Below, one piece after another: positions 35,242-47,431 of a stretch of DNA of 64,000 nucleotides (positions within the stretch are counted from its first letter, which is position 1; each line of letters starts with the position of its first letter). A program made the translations under genes and the position numbers. The notes beneath the pieces were generated by a model. The model made no database searches. It was given only the letters and a program-made list of their open reading frames with translations, and had not been told where the DNA came from. The DNA comes from Ptychodera flava. Lineage: Eukaryota > Hemichordata > Enteropneusta > Ptychoderidae. Location of the stretch: the NCBI RefSeq assembly GCF_041260155.1, contig NC_091941.1:22262247-22326246 (forward strand), written 5' to 3'.

Positions 35242-36470
35242 TACCCCATACCCCAAAGTTTTATGTCACAAATTACTGTCAAAACTAATCTAAATTCCAC
35301 AAATTATTTACCTATACATAATACAAAAGGCAATACTGTGTATTAACTTTGTCTTATTTGCTACAAGTACATGTTAGAAACTTGGAATAAACTTTTAACA
35401 AGAAAAATATTGGGATCCTGTAGCTGTAACAGTCATATTTTGAAGGGTACCGAAAATCACAGTATTACTGACTCGCATTCGTTTTGTTAAACCTTTCTTC
35501 TTGTAAGTCTTCTGCTGAGCTTATTTTGAACATAACGAAGCCAATGGGGTACCATTAGAAAGTTAATTTACTCTTCTTTAAAATGATATGTTGCAATATG
35601 CAATATCTTCGATAGTTTTCATGAAATAAGATCAAAACTTACCCTATACCCCAACGTTTTATGTCGCAAATTACTATCAAAACTAATCTCAAATTCTACC
35701 AATTATTTTCCTAGACACATTACAAAAGGCAATTCTTTGTATAAAATATATTTTATTTGGTACAGGGACATGTCAAAAATATGAGTTAGACTTTTAAGAG
35801 ACAAAATATTGGTATTGAATGACTGTTACTTGCATGTTTTGAAGGGTACCGTAAAGTCAGAGTATTACCGACTCGCATATGTTTTGTTAAATGTGTCGTC
35901 TTGTAAGTTTTCTGCTGAGCTTACTTTTTACCATAGTCTAGATTATGGGCTGCCATTGGAAAGACAATTTATTTGGCTTTAAAATGACATATTGCAATAT
36001 GCAATATCTTCTATAGTTTTCATGAAATAGGACCAAACCTTACCCCATACCCCAAAGTTTTATGTTGTCTATTACTGTCAAAACTAGCATTTAATTTCGA
36101 TAAATTGTATAAAAAAGACAAACTTTGTATGAAACATATTTTATTTGTTACAGAGACATTTCCAACTATGAAAGATACCATTAACAGGATAATTATTGTG
36201 ATTTAATAGCTGTTAGCATCATAGTTTGAAGGATGGCAGGATATATGTTGCTGAAACCCGTGAAATTTTATTAATCAAGTTTCCTTGAAATTTATCTGCC
36301 AACCTTTATTTTATCCGTAACACAGATTATAGGGTATCATTACAAAGCTTTTATCACTCTTTATTTTAGCATATGATAAAGTGTATTATCATCTGAAGTT
36401 GTAATGAAATGGCAAAAAATTACCCCAGCCCTTAGTTTTATTTGCAAACTACATCTGTTCGAAAACTTTG
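35242..36470 (-). repeat. tandem array, four units of about 400 bp (left arm)
   Basis: The landmark TACCCCATA (or close variants) recurs at 35242, 35640, 36041 and 36421, giving spacings of 398, 401 and 380. Units share the preceding ATTTCATGAAAACTAT complement block, the landmark, and the following TTTTATG. Copies are diverged from each other more than each is from its mirror image in the other arm. Confidence 0.85.
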
Positions 36471-36488
36471 CAGTTTGCGAATTTGGGA

Positions 36489-38600
36489 TATGGGGTAGGT
36501 AAGTCTGGTCCTATTTCATGAAAACTATTAAAGATATTTCATATTACAATATGTCACTTTAAGGCAAAATAAATTTTCTTTCCAATGATAGCCTATAAGA
36601 TAGGTTAGAGTAAAAAGTAAGCTCAGCAGATGACTTACAAGATGACACATTTAACAAAAAACATACGAGTGGGCAAGACTGAGACTTTACAGTACCCTTC
36701 AAAACATGACAGCAACAACCATTCATTCCCAATATTTTGTCTGTTAAAAGTCTATCCTATATTTGTAACATGTCTCTGTAGCAAATAAAACAGATTTCAT
36801 ACAAATCATTGCCTTTTGTAGTATGTCTAGGTAAAAGTTTGGTAGAATTTGAGATTAGTAGTGATAGTAATTTGCAATATAAACTTAGGGGTGTTGGGTA
36901 AGTTTTGGTCTTATTTCCTGAATACTTAAGAAGATATTATATATTACAATATGTCATATCAAAGAAGAAAAAATTACCTTTCCAATGATACCTCAATAGC
37001 CGGGTTATGTTAAAAAATAGGCTCAGCAGATGACTTATAATAAGACAGGTTTAACCAAACGTATGCGAGTTGGCAATACTGTGAGTTTGTGGTACCCTTC
37101 AAAATATGACTGTTACAGCTACAGCATCACAATATTTTTTCTGTTAAAAGTTCGTTTCAAGTTTCTAACATGAACCTAAAGCAAATATACTAAATTTAAT
37201 ACAAATCTTTGCCCTTTATATTATGTCCCGGTCAATAGTTGTCAGAATTTGAGATTAGTTTTGACGGTAATTTGGAATATAAAACTTTGGGGTATGGGGT
37301 AAGTTGTTGTCCTATTTCATGAAAACTATAAAAGATATTGCATATCGCAATATATTATTCTAAAGAAGAGTAAATTACCTTTCTAATGATGCCCAACTTG
37401 CTACATTATGTTAAAAAGTAAGCTCAGTAGAAGACTTACAAGAAGACAGGTTTAAAAAAATGTATGCGAGTTGGCAGTACTGTGATTTTGCAGTACCATT
37501 CAAAATATGACTGTTACAGCTAGAGCATCTGGATATTTTTCTCTTAAAAGTTTATTTCAAGTTTCTAACATTTACCTGTATCAAATAAACAAATTTGATA
37601 CAAAGCATTGCCCTTTGTATAATGTCTAGGTAAATAATTGGTAGAATTTAAGATTAGTTTTGACAGTAATTTGTGACATAAAACTTGGGGTATGGGGTAA
37701 GGTTTGGTCCTATTTCATGAAAACTATAGAAGATATTGCATATTGCAATATGTCATTTTAAAGCCAAATAAATTGTCTTTCCAATGGCAGCCCATAATCT
37801 AGACTATGGTAAAAAGTAAGCTCAGCAGAAAACTTACAAGACGACACATTTAACAAAAACATATGCGAGTCGGTAATACTTTGACTTCACGGTACCCTTC
37901 AAAACATGCCAGTAACAGTCATTCAATACCAATATTTTGTCTCTTAAAAGTCTAACTCATATTTTTGACATGTCCCTGTACCAAATAAATATATTTTATA
38001 CAAAGAATTGCCTTTTGTAATGTGTCTAGGAAAATAATTGGTAGAATTTGAGATTAGTTTTGATAGTAATTTGCGACATAAAACGTTGGGGTATAGGGTA
38101 AGTTTTGATCTTATTTCATGAAAACTATCGAAGATATTGCATATTGCAACATATCATTTTAAAGAAGAGTAAATTAACTTTCTAATGGTACCCCATTGGC
38201 CTCGTTATGTTCAAAATAAGCTCAGCAGAAGACTTACAAGAAGAAAGGTTTAACAAAACGAATGCGAGTCAGTAATACTGTGATTTTTCGGTACCCTTCA
38301 AAATATGACTGTTACAGCTACAGGATCCCAATATTTTTTCTGTTAAAGTTTATTCCAAGTTTCTAACATGTACCTGTAGCAAATAAGACAAAGTTAATAC
38401 ACAGTATTGCCTTTTGTATTATGTATAGGTAAATAATTTGTGGAATTTAGATTAGTTTTGACAGTAATTTGAGACATAAAACTTTGGGGTATGGGGTAAA
38501 TTATGGCCCTATTTCATGAAAACTATAGAAGATATTGCATATTGCTATATACCATTTTCAAGAAGAATGAATTACCTTTCTAATGATACCCCATAACCTA
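36489..38600 (+). repeat. tandem array, six units of about 400 bp (right arm, opposite orientation)
   Basis: The landmark TATGGGGTA or variants end at 36497, 36900, 37301, 37699, 38100 and 38498, giving spacings of 403, 401, 398, 401 and 398. The last three are the mirror images of the left-arm units at 36041, 35640 and 35242. The first three have no left counterpart except a partial one, so the palindrome is off-centre (turning point near 36455). Confidence 0.85.
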
Positions 38601-40018
38601 GGTCATGTTAAACAGTAAGCTAAGCAGATCACGTACAAGAAGACAGGTTTGACAAAAATCCACGTGGGTCACAAAATCGTGATTTTGTGGTACCCTTCAA
38701 AATATGACCGTAACAGCTATTGAGTCCCTATATTTGTCTGTTAAAATCCCATTTCTTATTCTAGGGATCCCAAGGCTTCTGAAAATTACAGGTTTGTTAT
38801 CCTGTGGGGTGAGGGGGGAGGTGCACGTAGACGCCCCTCTAGCCTCGGCCTAATAGATTGTTAGTAATGCTTGCTGTATATTAAGTAAGACAAGGAGGCA
38901 TAGACAATTTTCAAAATACACCTTAAACAAAATTATTTTATAGAAAAATATTTAAAATTGAATAATAACAATAGACAGTCGTCAATAATCTATTTACTTG
39001 AAGGAGAAAATGGCAATATGACTATGTGTGCACGTTTTCGAGTCTTCTTTTTAAGGCTGTGCATTAGTTCATTGCATAACAATAAAATGCCCATTCACGA
39101 TATACCAATGTAGCCAAAACTTGCTTTTTAGTGACTACAGACAATAATGCATGGTAAATACCCAATTTGACATTTATTTTCTTCTTCAGCACGTTGCAAT
39201 TAGTAAATAACATCCATAGATGTGTTTGATTTGCTTCATAAGGAGGAAACAATAGTTATCGTATTTTCTTCCTGTTAAAAATACTGAATTACCAGAAAAA
39301 ATCGATTTAAAGTTATCCAATTCTATGACGTCATATTTTTTCACTAAAACTTTATGCATTTTAGAAAGACCAGTATCTAAGCTTTCTAAAACTATAAGGT
39401 ATATGGCATTTCAAGCCAGTTTACTTCATCAAGGAAAGAATGTTGTACCCCTACCCCTAGCTTTTGCACACCCCATACAGATACACGCAATTCAAAATTG
39501 ACTCAAGAGAAGTAGTGTATAGTTAAATATCTAATGTTAACAACTTTTTTTCTTGTTTAATATGTGGGAATAAATAATTCAAACACAAAAAGCTGTCAAA
39601 ATTTTGCTTAATAACAAGTAAATCACAATTGTTACATGGTATTTGGGTAAAAAATTTCAAAATTGTCAAAAAAAAATCATTTTAAAGTCGTCCTATTCTA
39701 TGTACACAAATTAATTTTGCTAAAGTTGGTGTTTCTCATAAAGAGCAGAATCTCAGCTTTCCAAAAATGTATGGTTTGTGTTATTTCATGCTAGTTTACT
39801 CAATGTAGGAGAGGATATAGTACCCCCTACCCCTACCCATTTTTGGCCATTTTTTGCGGTACATGCAAATCAAAAACCAGCCCAGATAGGTAGTGCATCC
39901 CAAAATATCCAATGTTAACATCTTTTTTCTTGTTCAGCAGGTCCTAAAGAACAAAAAAATACCCAAGAAGTAGGGATGTGGGGGGGGTGCACGGTGGGCC
40001 CCTCCAGCCCACGGACTA

Positions 40019-40356
40019 AGTGCTTTGAACAAGATATTAGACAAACCGGCTGACCTCTTATATCACACTTCTACTAGTCGTGTACACAGTCAGTAGCAGA
40101 GCAGCGCCTGTACAGATTGGCGGCTGTCGCATGTTGAATCGTCCTTCCGGAGGAACTGCACGACCGACATTAACTGTCGATAACACGACTCACCAGGGTT
40201 TAGCCGACTAGATCTGACACCACAGACAAACCCATACGAGTGACCTAAATATTGCGTGCGCCGGACGTAAAACAAATCATACCAAGATTTTTTTCAAGGC
40301 AAACGTGAAGTTCCACACCCAGAAAGTTTGCGTGGAGACGTCGAATTTTGGAGAGA
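40019..40356. other. upstream region of the first FABP-like gene
   Basis: This 338-bp stretch separates the foldback element from the ATG at 40357. It should hold the promoter, or its remains, if the transcript is unspliced; no TATA box is convincing. Confidence 0.35.
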
Positions 40357-40779
40357 ATGCCGGGAACAACGCCGAAAAATTTCAGCGGTAAGTGGAAGCA
40401 GTACAAGACCGAAAACTTGGAAGTACTGTTGAAGAAAATGGGGGTAGGTCTGCTACACCGTGGCGTGGTTGCAAAGGTCACACCTAGTCTCGAGATTACA
40501 CAAAATGGCGACCGCTTCACTATAAGAACCATAACAACCTTCAGGACAGTGGAATTGAAGTTCACTGTGGGCGAGGAGTTCGAGGACACGGTCATGAATG
40601 GCGACACGAGGATGGCCGTGGCTTATTGGGACGGAGATAAACTGATCGTCAAGGCGGTAGCGGACGACGCTGACCAGAGCCAAATAACGGAGAGGGAACT
40701 AGTTGGTGCCGACGAATTTGTTGTTATTTTAATCTACCAGGGAGTTGTCGCGAAGCGGTATTTTACCAGGGAGACCTAG
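40357..40779 (+). CDS. fatty-acid-binding-protein-like (iLBP family), intronless, copy 1
   Basis: Encodes 140 residues from ATG 40357, close to the usual 126-137 of cytosolic lipid-binding proteins; the in-frame ATG at 40348 would add three. The N-terminal signature FSGKWKQYKTENLEVLLKKMG fits the first strand and helix of the ten-strand barrel. Later strands follow the family order (FTIRTITTFRTVELKFTVGEEFEDT, ITERELVG). The internal ligand Arg (TERELVG) is kept. The C-terminal Arg-x-Tyr of the carboxylate site reads KRYF, with Phe in place of Tyr. The likely role is intracellular binding of fatty acids, retinoids or similar. The usual three introns are absent. It is the most diverged of the four copies. 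Confidence 0.9.
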   Translation: MPGTTPKNFSGKWKQYKTENLEVLLKKMGVGLLHRGVVAKVTPSLEITQNGDRFTIRTITTFRTVELKFTVGEEFEDTVMNGDTRMAVAYWDGDKLIVKAVADDADQSQITERELVGADEFVVILIYQGVVAKRYFTRET

Positions 40780-43558
40780 AACCGATCTAACATGACTTCA
40801 CATTTTGTTGAAAAACAACCTCTTGCCGAAGTGCTCTTCATATAGGTTGTCATTTACCTAGGTGACCCCAACCTGAAACTTTATCCGTCATGTCATGTCA
40901 AGGGTCAATCCACCAAGGGGGCGGATCCAGGAAATTCGTCTAAGCTGAGAGAACCCGAGAGAAAAATTGACAATGTGCAATGGATTTTTAGGACCGGTAA
41001 ACAGCCTGATTTATGATTGAAGATATTGGTATTCAGATTCGTTTAATGTTGACATTTTACCCATTTACATCACTCTTCCATAGACCAAGAGGCGGACAGA
41101 CCTAATGTTATGCAATTTCTATACGGAATGTAATAATCGTGAAACCCTGTCACATTTTATGTTTCACATAAATGATATTTTAGTATTTTAGTGACGTCAC
41201 TGAATCCAAATGCGTATTTCACACACTTTCCGATGAATAGCAATATATTTTTGTTAAAAAATTTTGCAATTTCAATATATTACACATCACATATTGTATC
41301 ATATGTCTGTACAAAGGACCAAATACTAATTATTATCATGATTAAAGTCCAAAGAATTGTATGTGAAATCATGTAATAAATATATTTCCATATTCCTCTG
41401 ACTTCGTGTAATGTTACAGTTTTACCATCTGCCATCAGCGTCGGCTGCAACGTAGCTTTAAATTCGTGATGTCGAGCCAGGATTCTTGGAATGGGCTGGC
41501 AATGTAAGGATATGCAAAGTTGTTGCTTTCTATAATATTTGACGCATTTCTACCCGAAAGAGGCAGAGTATGCTTCGGCCCATTCCTCCCATGATTCCGC
41601 ATTTGTTTAGCGTCCCCTTATTTTTATTTTTCGCGAGATCATTTGCCGAAAAAAAATTGGGAATTTTCACACCCCGTAGTTATAACCATTTTCGACCTCC
41701 CTTCCCTAGGTCTCCCAGGCAAGTGTCATTGTCAGCTCAAAAGCCCTGCCTTGAGCGACGCATCGTCCGCTCGCACAGGTCCGTTACTTCCCACTAACTA
41801 CCTCAGGAAGCATCCAGCTGCTCGGACAAGAGACCTTGGCAAGCGAAAATGCGAGCGACGGGTCTTCCCACTCAAGGTTTTGGTCCCTTCCTACTAAGTT
41901 GGTTTAGGTTTGCTCTTCCAGCACTCGATGATATACATGATTGCTTGGAAATCGTACTTTACGGACAAACAACAGATCGATTCACTGTGTCCTCAGTTGC
42001 TTTGGCAGATAACCCATAGTACAAATTATGAAACCGCTAAAAGAGACAGAACCATCTCCTTCAGTGGCAGTTCACCATGCAGAAATGTATGCACTCTTCT
42101 TTGAACGATATAACTTCAGTTCTATACAACTTTAATTTCTTATTTTACCAGTCAGTGTTGAAACCTGCTAGTGTGATATGTGTATGCATGGCCAGCATAC
42201 TTATTATTTGCAAAATGATTTTTGGCCATGCTGACCGTTTAGCACTGCAAATAATCATAGTGTACCTTTTAATCAATTACATAGTTATGTTTACATCCCA
42301 AGAGCTCAGAATGCCATGTTTCATCATAAAGAGGGTAGGGAAAATAAACCATCTTTTTCATTGCAGGACAAAGACATTTGTAACATTTTAAAGCAATATG
42401 GATACTGTACCTTCGATTAGATAGAGTGTTTACTTCTTTCAAATACCGAATTATAATCTGTCAAATAATATGCCTCGTAGAGGGTGTGTGGTAACTGCAA
42501 CACGCAGCTTCATCGCTTGATAGAGAAGTGCGCCCTCAAGCGATGCATCTTCCATCCAGCCTGAGTCATCTCTACAGGCTGAGCAAGATTCGCTGACTTC
42601 CCCTAAAACGCATGGGCCGCGACGAGGAAAGTGTGTCATAAACATGGGTCTAATACCAACAACAAACTTGTAACTATGCCATGGCAATCACAAGGCCCAG
42701 CTTCCATTAAGTTATACTGTATATAAGCCCCAAATGCCTCATCTCGAGAATTTTAGATGTATAGAGATATCTCATCTGCCCTTGCCAGAGGTGCATCCAT
42801 TTAATCTCTTAATTCTACTTTCCTAAATATTGGCTTTCTTTGTGTGCAGTACGCTTTCATACTAAAAAAAAACAAAAACTTACATTTCCGTGTATGATTT
42901 GCACGAATGTCTATATCATATTTGTATCAGTATTTCTCTTGATTTTCATAACATCATAATGGCATGCTTTGCATACAAGAGTACTATACGTATTTATACG
43001 TACATTTTGAATATATTCCGAGGGCGCAACGGTTTTCAACATAGAATTTTAAAGGCGGTCACAGGAAATAACAAAAGATTAAGGTCCCTATAGCACCAAG
43101 GAGTCAACTAAACATCCCCGTAGATTGGTACTAAATGTAGAACTTTGATGATAATATGGAATGTCTCTCTACTAGCAAAGTTCATGCCGTACTGATAGGG
43201 GATAAAACTTTGACCACCTGATTGAATCGTTTTGGAAACAAATCAGGGCTGTAGCAGACCAGCCCCCCCCCCCCCGAGATATAGATCTATGTCCTCAACG
43301 AAAACAGGCGGTGTAAAATATGTCAAGATTTGACGTGGACCAGTTCAGTTTAAACGTATAACAATAACTCCTAGCCCCTATGTAAAATAATGATAGAAAG
43401 GTATTTTGGTATCATCTATGCGGCGTAAAGAGTTCGAAGTGCAAAGGCCAAGGAGTGATCGATAGACCTCGGAATGTGACCCCCGCTTGCGTTTTAAACA
43501 CATTTCGTCCTGGGTGAGAATTGTGTCTCTGGTGTGCCGTCGATGAAAACCAGTCGAG
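40780..43558. other. spacer between FABP-like copies 1 and 2
   Basis: No further copy, exon or recognisable mobile element. Short open frames at 41570-42390 lack family features. A C run lies at 43264-43275. Confidence 0.4.
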
Positions 43559-43966
43559 ATGTCACATTTCATCGGAAAGTGGAAACACGAGCGAAGTGAG
43601 AACTTCGAGGAGGTGCTGGTTGCCGCGGGAGTACCGTGGCTGGCGCGCAAGATGATGAAAACGACGTCGCCGGTCACCGAGATCAACGTTGCCGAAGACG
43701 GCGCCTGGACCCTGAAACTAATCGTGGCGGTAAAAACCAAAGTGACAACCTTCAAGATCGACCAAGTGTACGAGGACACTGTGGGGATGAGTGGAACGGT
43801 TAAGAAATTCATTGCCAAGCTCGAAGACGGGAAACTGGTTATACAATTTGCGGAAAATCCTGAGGAGGGCATGATCACCACCCGAGAAATTGTGGGCGAC
43901 CAGCTGATTATGAAGTTGCAATTCAAGGACACTGTCGCCCACCGGTACTTCAGGAAAGTGAAGTGA
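43559..43966 (+). CDS. fatty-acid-binding-protein-like, intronless, copy 2
   Basis: Encodes 135 residues with no intron. The opening MSHFIGKWKHERSENFEEVL shares the GKWKHxRSENF block with copy 3, so these two are closest. The barrel landmarks WTLKLIVAVKTKVTTFKIDQVYEDT and TTREIVGDQLIMKL are in order, and the internal Arg of the ligand site is present. The end reads HRYFRKVK, again Arg-Tyr-Phe rather than Arg-x-Tyr. The start is fixed by the family N-terminus and an in-frame ATG right before it. The same strand and spacing of about 3 kb from copy 1 suggest tandem duplication after intron loss. Confidence 0.92.
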   Translation: MSHFIGKWKHERSENFEEVLVAAGVPWLARKMMKTTSPVTEINVAEDGAWTLKLIVAVKTKVTTFKIDQVYEDTVGMSGTVKKFIAKLEDGKLVIQFAENPEEGMITTREIVGDQLIMKLQFKDTVAHRYFRKVK

Positions 43967-45898
43967 TTAATGTAAAATTCGGTGATTTCATATCAAAGGA
44001 GGTTATTCCTCGCAAACTTTTAATGGCTACGTCTACGTTGCCGCAAAAACCCACTGTTATGACTGCTTTAGGACAAAGTTGGCGATGTGGTAAGGTGTTT
44101 CTCGACACTAGTGTTGGCTACTCATTCAACTGTGGTCGCCAAACATTTGTTATAGTCATCGCTAGTGCTATAATAGACATGACGTAGATCATTTACTACA
44201 GTGGAACCGGTGTGTAACGCAGGAGAGATATTGTCAGCCTGAGTTCTTTTAAGGTCATATTCAAATCAGTTATTACCGACTCATTCAATGGACAGTCTTG
44301 AATATAGGTCACTGAACTTTCTAGACAAGAATTCTATCTTTTGACCGTTTTTTATTCTCCTTATAGAAATTCAATAGCACTGTTCGAATAAACAATGCGG
44401 GGTTTAAATGCTTTTCAGCGCATGGAAGCGGTCGTTTCAATGTGGACACTATGCAAGCTCCTCGAATGATACTGTCATAAAGTGATTTTAGCGTGACTAT
44501 AGATCTTGGCCCAAAGCATCGTTCTAAACTTTTACCTTCTAATTTAAATTTTCCGATCCCTTCGTTATTTTGGCAAGCACATGTTTTGCAGTGCTAAATA
44601 ATTCCCTACATGACTTGTTTTACTTAATCTTCTTGACATGTGATCATCCCTAAATGTTCAGACACGAAGTTTACTTTGTGTAGTACTAGGCTATATGGGG
44701 CATCATCTACACTATAACGTGAAGTCCAAAATGAAGTTGTCTTCAAGAGATTATTAGGCGCCGTGAATTATCTTTCTTCTTTAAATCTGCGTATCATTTT
44801 TAACTTCAATCCCCGCCACGGGAGTAATTATCACTTTCTAGCTATGAATGTATATTTTTAAGGGGAGGTTGGGGGTTGGGGGATTGTCATAATGTATCAT
44901 CACAGACCTTCGACATGTACTCCAACTATTTGGGATCTTATTATTAAAGACTTGGGTGTCACAAGATACCATGACAAACAAGTAGGCCTACCTTGAAAGA
45001 TAAAGGCACCCCAACGTGCAGTATGGGTAACGATGTCGAGTGCCTTGGAGAGAGCTTGAACTGTGCGACGAGAAGAATGTTTGCAAGGAACGGTCTGTTT
45101 AGCGTCTTCTCAGAAGAAAAAGAAAATTATTTTGGACCACTAATGCTTACGTTAATTTCTCCAGACTTTCATATTTAAAACAGTGCTCTATAAACGGATT
45201 TCGTTTATCTATATATTGTCTCTATTTTTTCTTTGCTGCTTGTGTACCTTTTTAAAACTTCTCTTTATATAGAGAATGCTATAGCATCGACAGCAGAAGG
45301 GGAATTCTCCACCGGACTGCACATTCACTCCAACTTGATCGAGCTCTCGATTTACACCAGAGGTTTTTACTCTTAATAAAGTTCGAACGTGGTAAAACTT
45401 GCTTCAACACTTTTTGCCGAGTTGACGTCTCCTAAAATGTCAATGCTGTCACTGTCGAAGTTTTAGAATGAAAGTGCAGGTGTAATTTTAAAGATGCTTC
45501 TCGGGGTGTTGCACTTTCCTGTTCAGAACAACATACTTGGACACATTGTCTGAAAACATCTGCTTTACGCTCACGCAACTCTGAATGAGAATTTTCAACA
45601 TTTTTAAAAATACATTGATTTGTTTCCTATGTGGTTTTTGATATAAAAATTTCCAAGATTTGTGTAAATCAAAAATGACAAATACTAACACCTGTACACG
45701 TGCCAATTCATAATGATTTATAGTTGATCAGGTGGGAGTCGAATAAGAGACTGAACGGCGCTTGCGCATTCAACTATCGCTGACTCAGGTCAAATCAGGT
45801 TCCTGCCCGTTCACACGTACGTTTGCGTGCACACAGAATAGCTGACAATACCATTCCGAAACTAACAGAACTCTACATTCTACATTCAAACGCCGACC
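43967..45898. other. spacer between FABP-like copies 2 and 3
   Basis: No feature supported. A motif CAGTGGAACCGGT near 44200 recurs near 51440 beside copy 4. It may mark the edge of an older duplicated block. Confidence 0.4.
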
Positions 45899-46300
45899 AT
45901 GTCGAATTTAGTGGGCAAATGGAAACACGTGAGAAGCGAGAATTTCAACGAATATCTCATCGCGAACAATGTCAACTTCGTACTCCGCAGCATGATGACG
46001 TCCATGACGCCCACCCTGGACATACAACAGACTGGAGATGAGTTCGTGATCCGCACCATTACCATGCTGAAGACCAGGGAACAAAAGTTCACCATCGGGA
46101 AAGAGTTCGAAGAGGTACACTGGGGAGGGGACACGAAGAAGTCCATCGCCACTATGGAAGACGACAAGCTGGTGGTGAAATCGGCGGACGATCCCGAGAA
46201 CAACCCGATCATAGAGCGCGAGGTGATCGGCGACGAGTTGGTGATGACGCTGCGTAAGGGAGATGTTACCGCTAAGAGGTATTTCAAAAAGATTGAGTAA
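45899..46300 (+). CDS. fatty-acid-binding-protein-like, intronless, copy 3
   Basis: Encodes 133 residues, uninterrupted. The N-terminal MSNLVGKWKHVRSENFNEYL is very close to copy 2. The middle strands (EFVIRTITMLKTREQKFTIG) match copy 1 more than copy 2. IEREVIGDELVMTL keeps the internal ligand Arg, and the end AKRYFKKIE has Arg-Tyr-Phe. No splice signals interrupt the frame and the ORF fits the whole family length, so it is unlikely to be a dead retrocopy. The ATG context GCCGACCATGTCG is a fair Kozak match. Confidence 0.92.
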   Translation: MSNLVGKWKHVRSENFNEYLIANNVNFVLRSMMTSMTPTLDIQQTGDEFVIRTITMLKTREQKFTIGKEFEEVHWGGDTKKSIATMEDDKLVVKSADDPENNPIIEREVIGDELVMTLRKGDVTAKRYFKKIE

Positions 46301-47418
46301 TTAAACGTCGAATCAAACAGCAGCGCCAAGGTGGTTAAATCAAATTGCAAACAGATATTCAAAGCAGCGGACTTTGGCGGAAGAAGACTTTACAGGGGAC
46401 TTTACACTTGCAGTGCACCAGTATACTCTGACCCGCATGGTGACCTTAGATTGACCTCTTCACACCAAACATCCGTACACTGCCAATATCTTGATAGTAT
46501 ATTTGCTTTTAATATCAACCTCGGTAAACCTAAAGTGCAGTGCTTACGTTCCAATTTGTAGAGGAGCAATGGAAGGATTCGGAGTGCAAATAATTCGTGC
46601 AAATAGAGACGATAATTGTACATATAAGGTATTAAGCACAGAGAGGGCACCTCAGTTATTTCATGATCATACTTATAGTTCACCCTACGTACCTGACGTC
46701 ATAAGGACTGCACCGTATTCTTGTGCTCGCCGTTTTCATAAGTGACTACATCTTCCAGCTTCACTTACTTTTAATTTCCATAAATGACTCAATCCTCAAT
46801 CTTAACGTCGTCAATTATTTCAAAATTCGTTTCGTCGGCTGTATTTACCCTACACATTCTGAAATGCATTTCTAATATCAAAGAAATTCTTGGGCGTGTT
46901 TGCCAAGTGGGCTTGGGTATCTCAAGGCAGATGTTGGATTATTTGATGATACCTTTTTCGAACTAGGTATTTTAGGGACGTCTGTGTCATACCAGTCTAA
47001 ATGCACAGTGTACTCCATAATAGACTGACATGACCAATTTAGAAACTCGCAGCTTATTCCTGTTCACTGATTAATTAACATTTAACAGAGATCACATGTT
47101 GATGTGACGGTTTAATGTTGCATGCTCATATATTGGCGTGAAACAATCGGCTGAAACCATTTTCTCGCCAGCGACAGTACTCAAATAAATAACTTCATCG
47201 CTGCACCATTGCTATTTCAGTTGGTGATGTCATTGCCCCGGGAATAGTCTTGAAGGTTTATTTTTCTTCAGTTGCCAAATGGAGATTAATGCGATGGATG
47301 GGTTTCAGTATCGCAGAAAATGATAACAGTCAATAGGTATATTCGATGGTCGCTTGTATTCCCATATATTATAAAGGTGAATATTCCGCGACCGAGAGGG
47401 AGACTGAGATTGCGCGTA
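46301..47418. other. spacer left of the truncated LINE
   Basis: No gene or repeat end identified. Confidence 0.35.
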
Positions 47419-47431
47419 GGTGAGACCATTC
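47419..47431. repeat. target-site duplication of the truncated LINE, left copy (GGTGAGACCATTC)
   Basis: The 13-base string is repeated exactly at 49541-49553, bracketing the minus-strand LINE. Confidence 0.92.

Larger units (their letters stand above)
34883..38855. repeat. inner pair of inverted tips related to the outer tips
   Basis: TATTAGGCCGAGGCTAGAGG at 34883 and its complement ending at 38855 resemble the outer tip in order and spacing (TTAG, CCG, GGCT, GAGGGG, CGTGCACC, C-run). The foldback element therefore has two nested sets of related ends. Either one element inserted exactly at the centre of another's palindrome, or an ancestral two-tip unit was duplicated in inverted orientation. 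Confidence 0.75.
33720..40018. mobile_element. giant foldback (long inverted repeat) element, non-coding
   Basis: The left end reads TAGTCCGTGGGCTGGAGGGG and the right end is its complement at 40018. The two arms stay collinear inverted copies with roughly 2% or fewer differences over the first 250 bp compared by eye, and they match again at every internal landmark (paired positions sum to about 73,740). A 3-bp AGT flanks both ends (33717-33719 and 40019-40021), a candidate target duplication. No transposase or other family-like ORF exists. The structure recalls Drosophila FB and sea urchin TU foldback elements, which also have long arms built of subrepeats. It is presumably mobilised in trans, and the superfamily is unknown. 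It ends 340 bp upstream of the first FABP-like gene. Confidence 0.88.

Noticed and set aside
35242-38600. CRISPR-like regular spacing
   Set aside because: The repeating unit is about 400 bp and itself varies; there is no short repeat with unique spacers, and the context is animal DNA.
34238-39252. Short open frames in the foldback element arms
   Set aside because: They occur at mirrored positions in AT-rich repeat units, do not persist between units, and have no transposase motifs.
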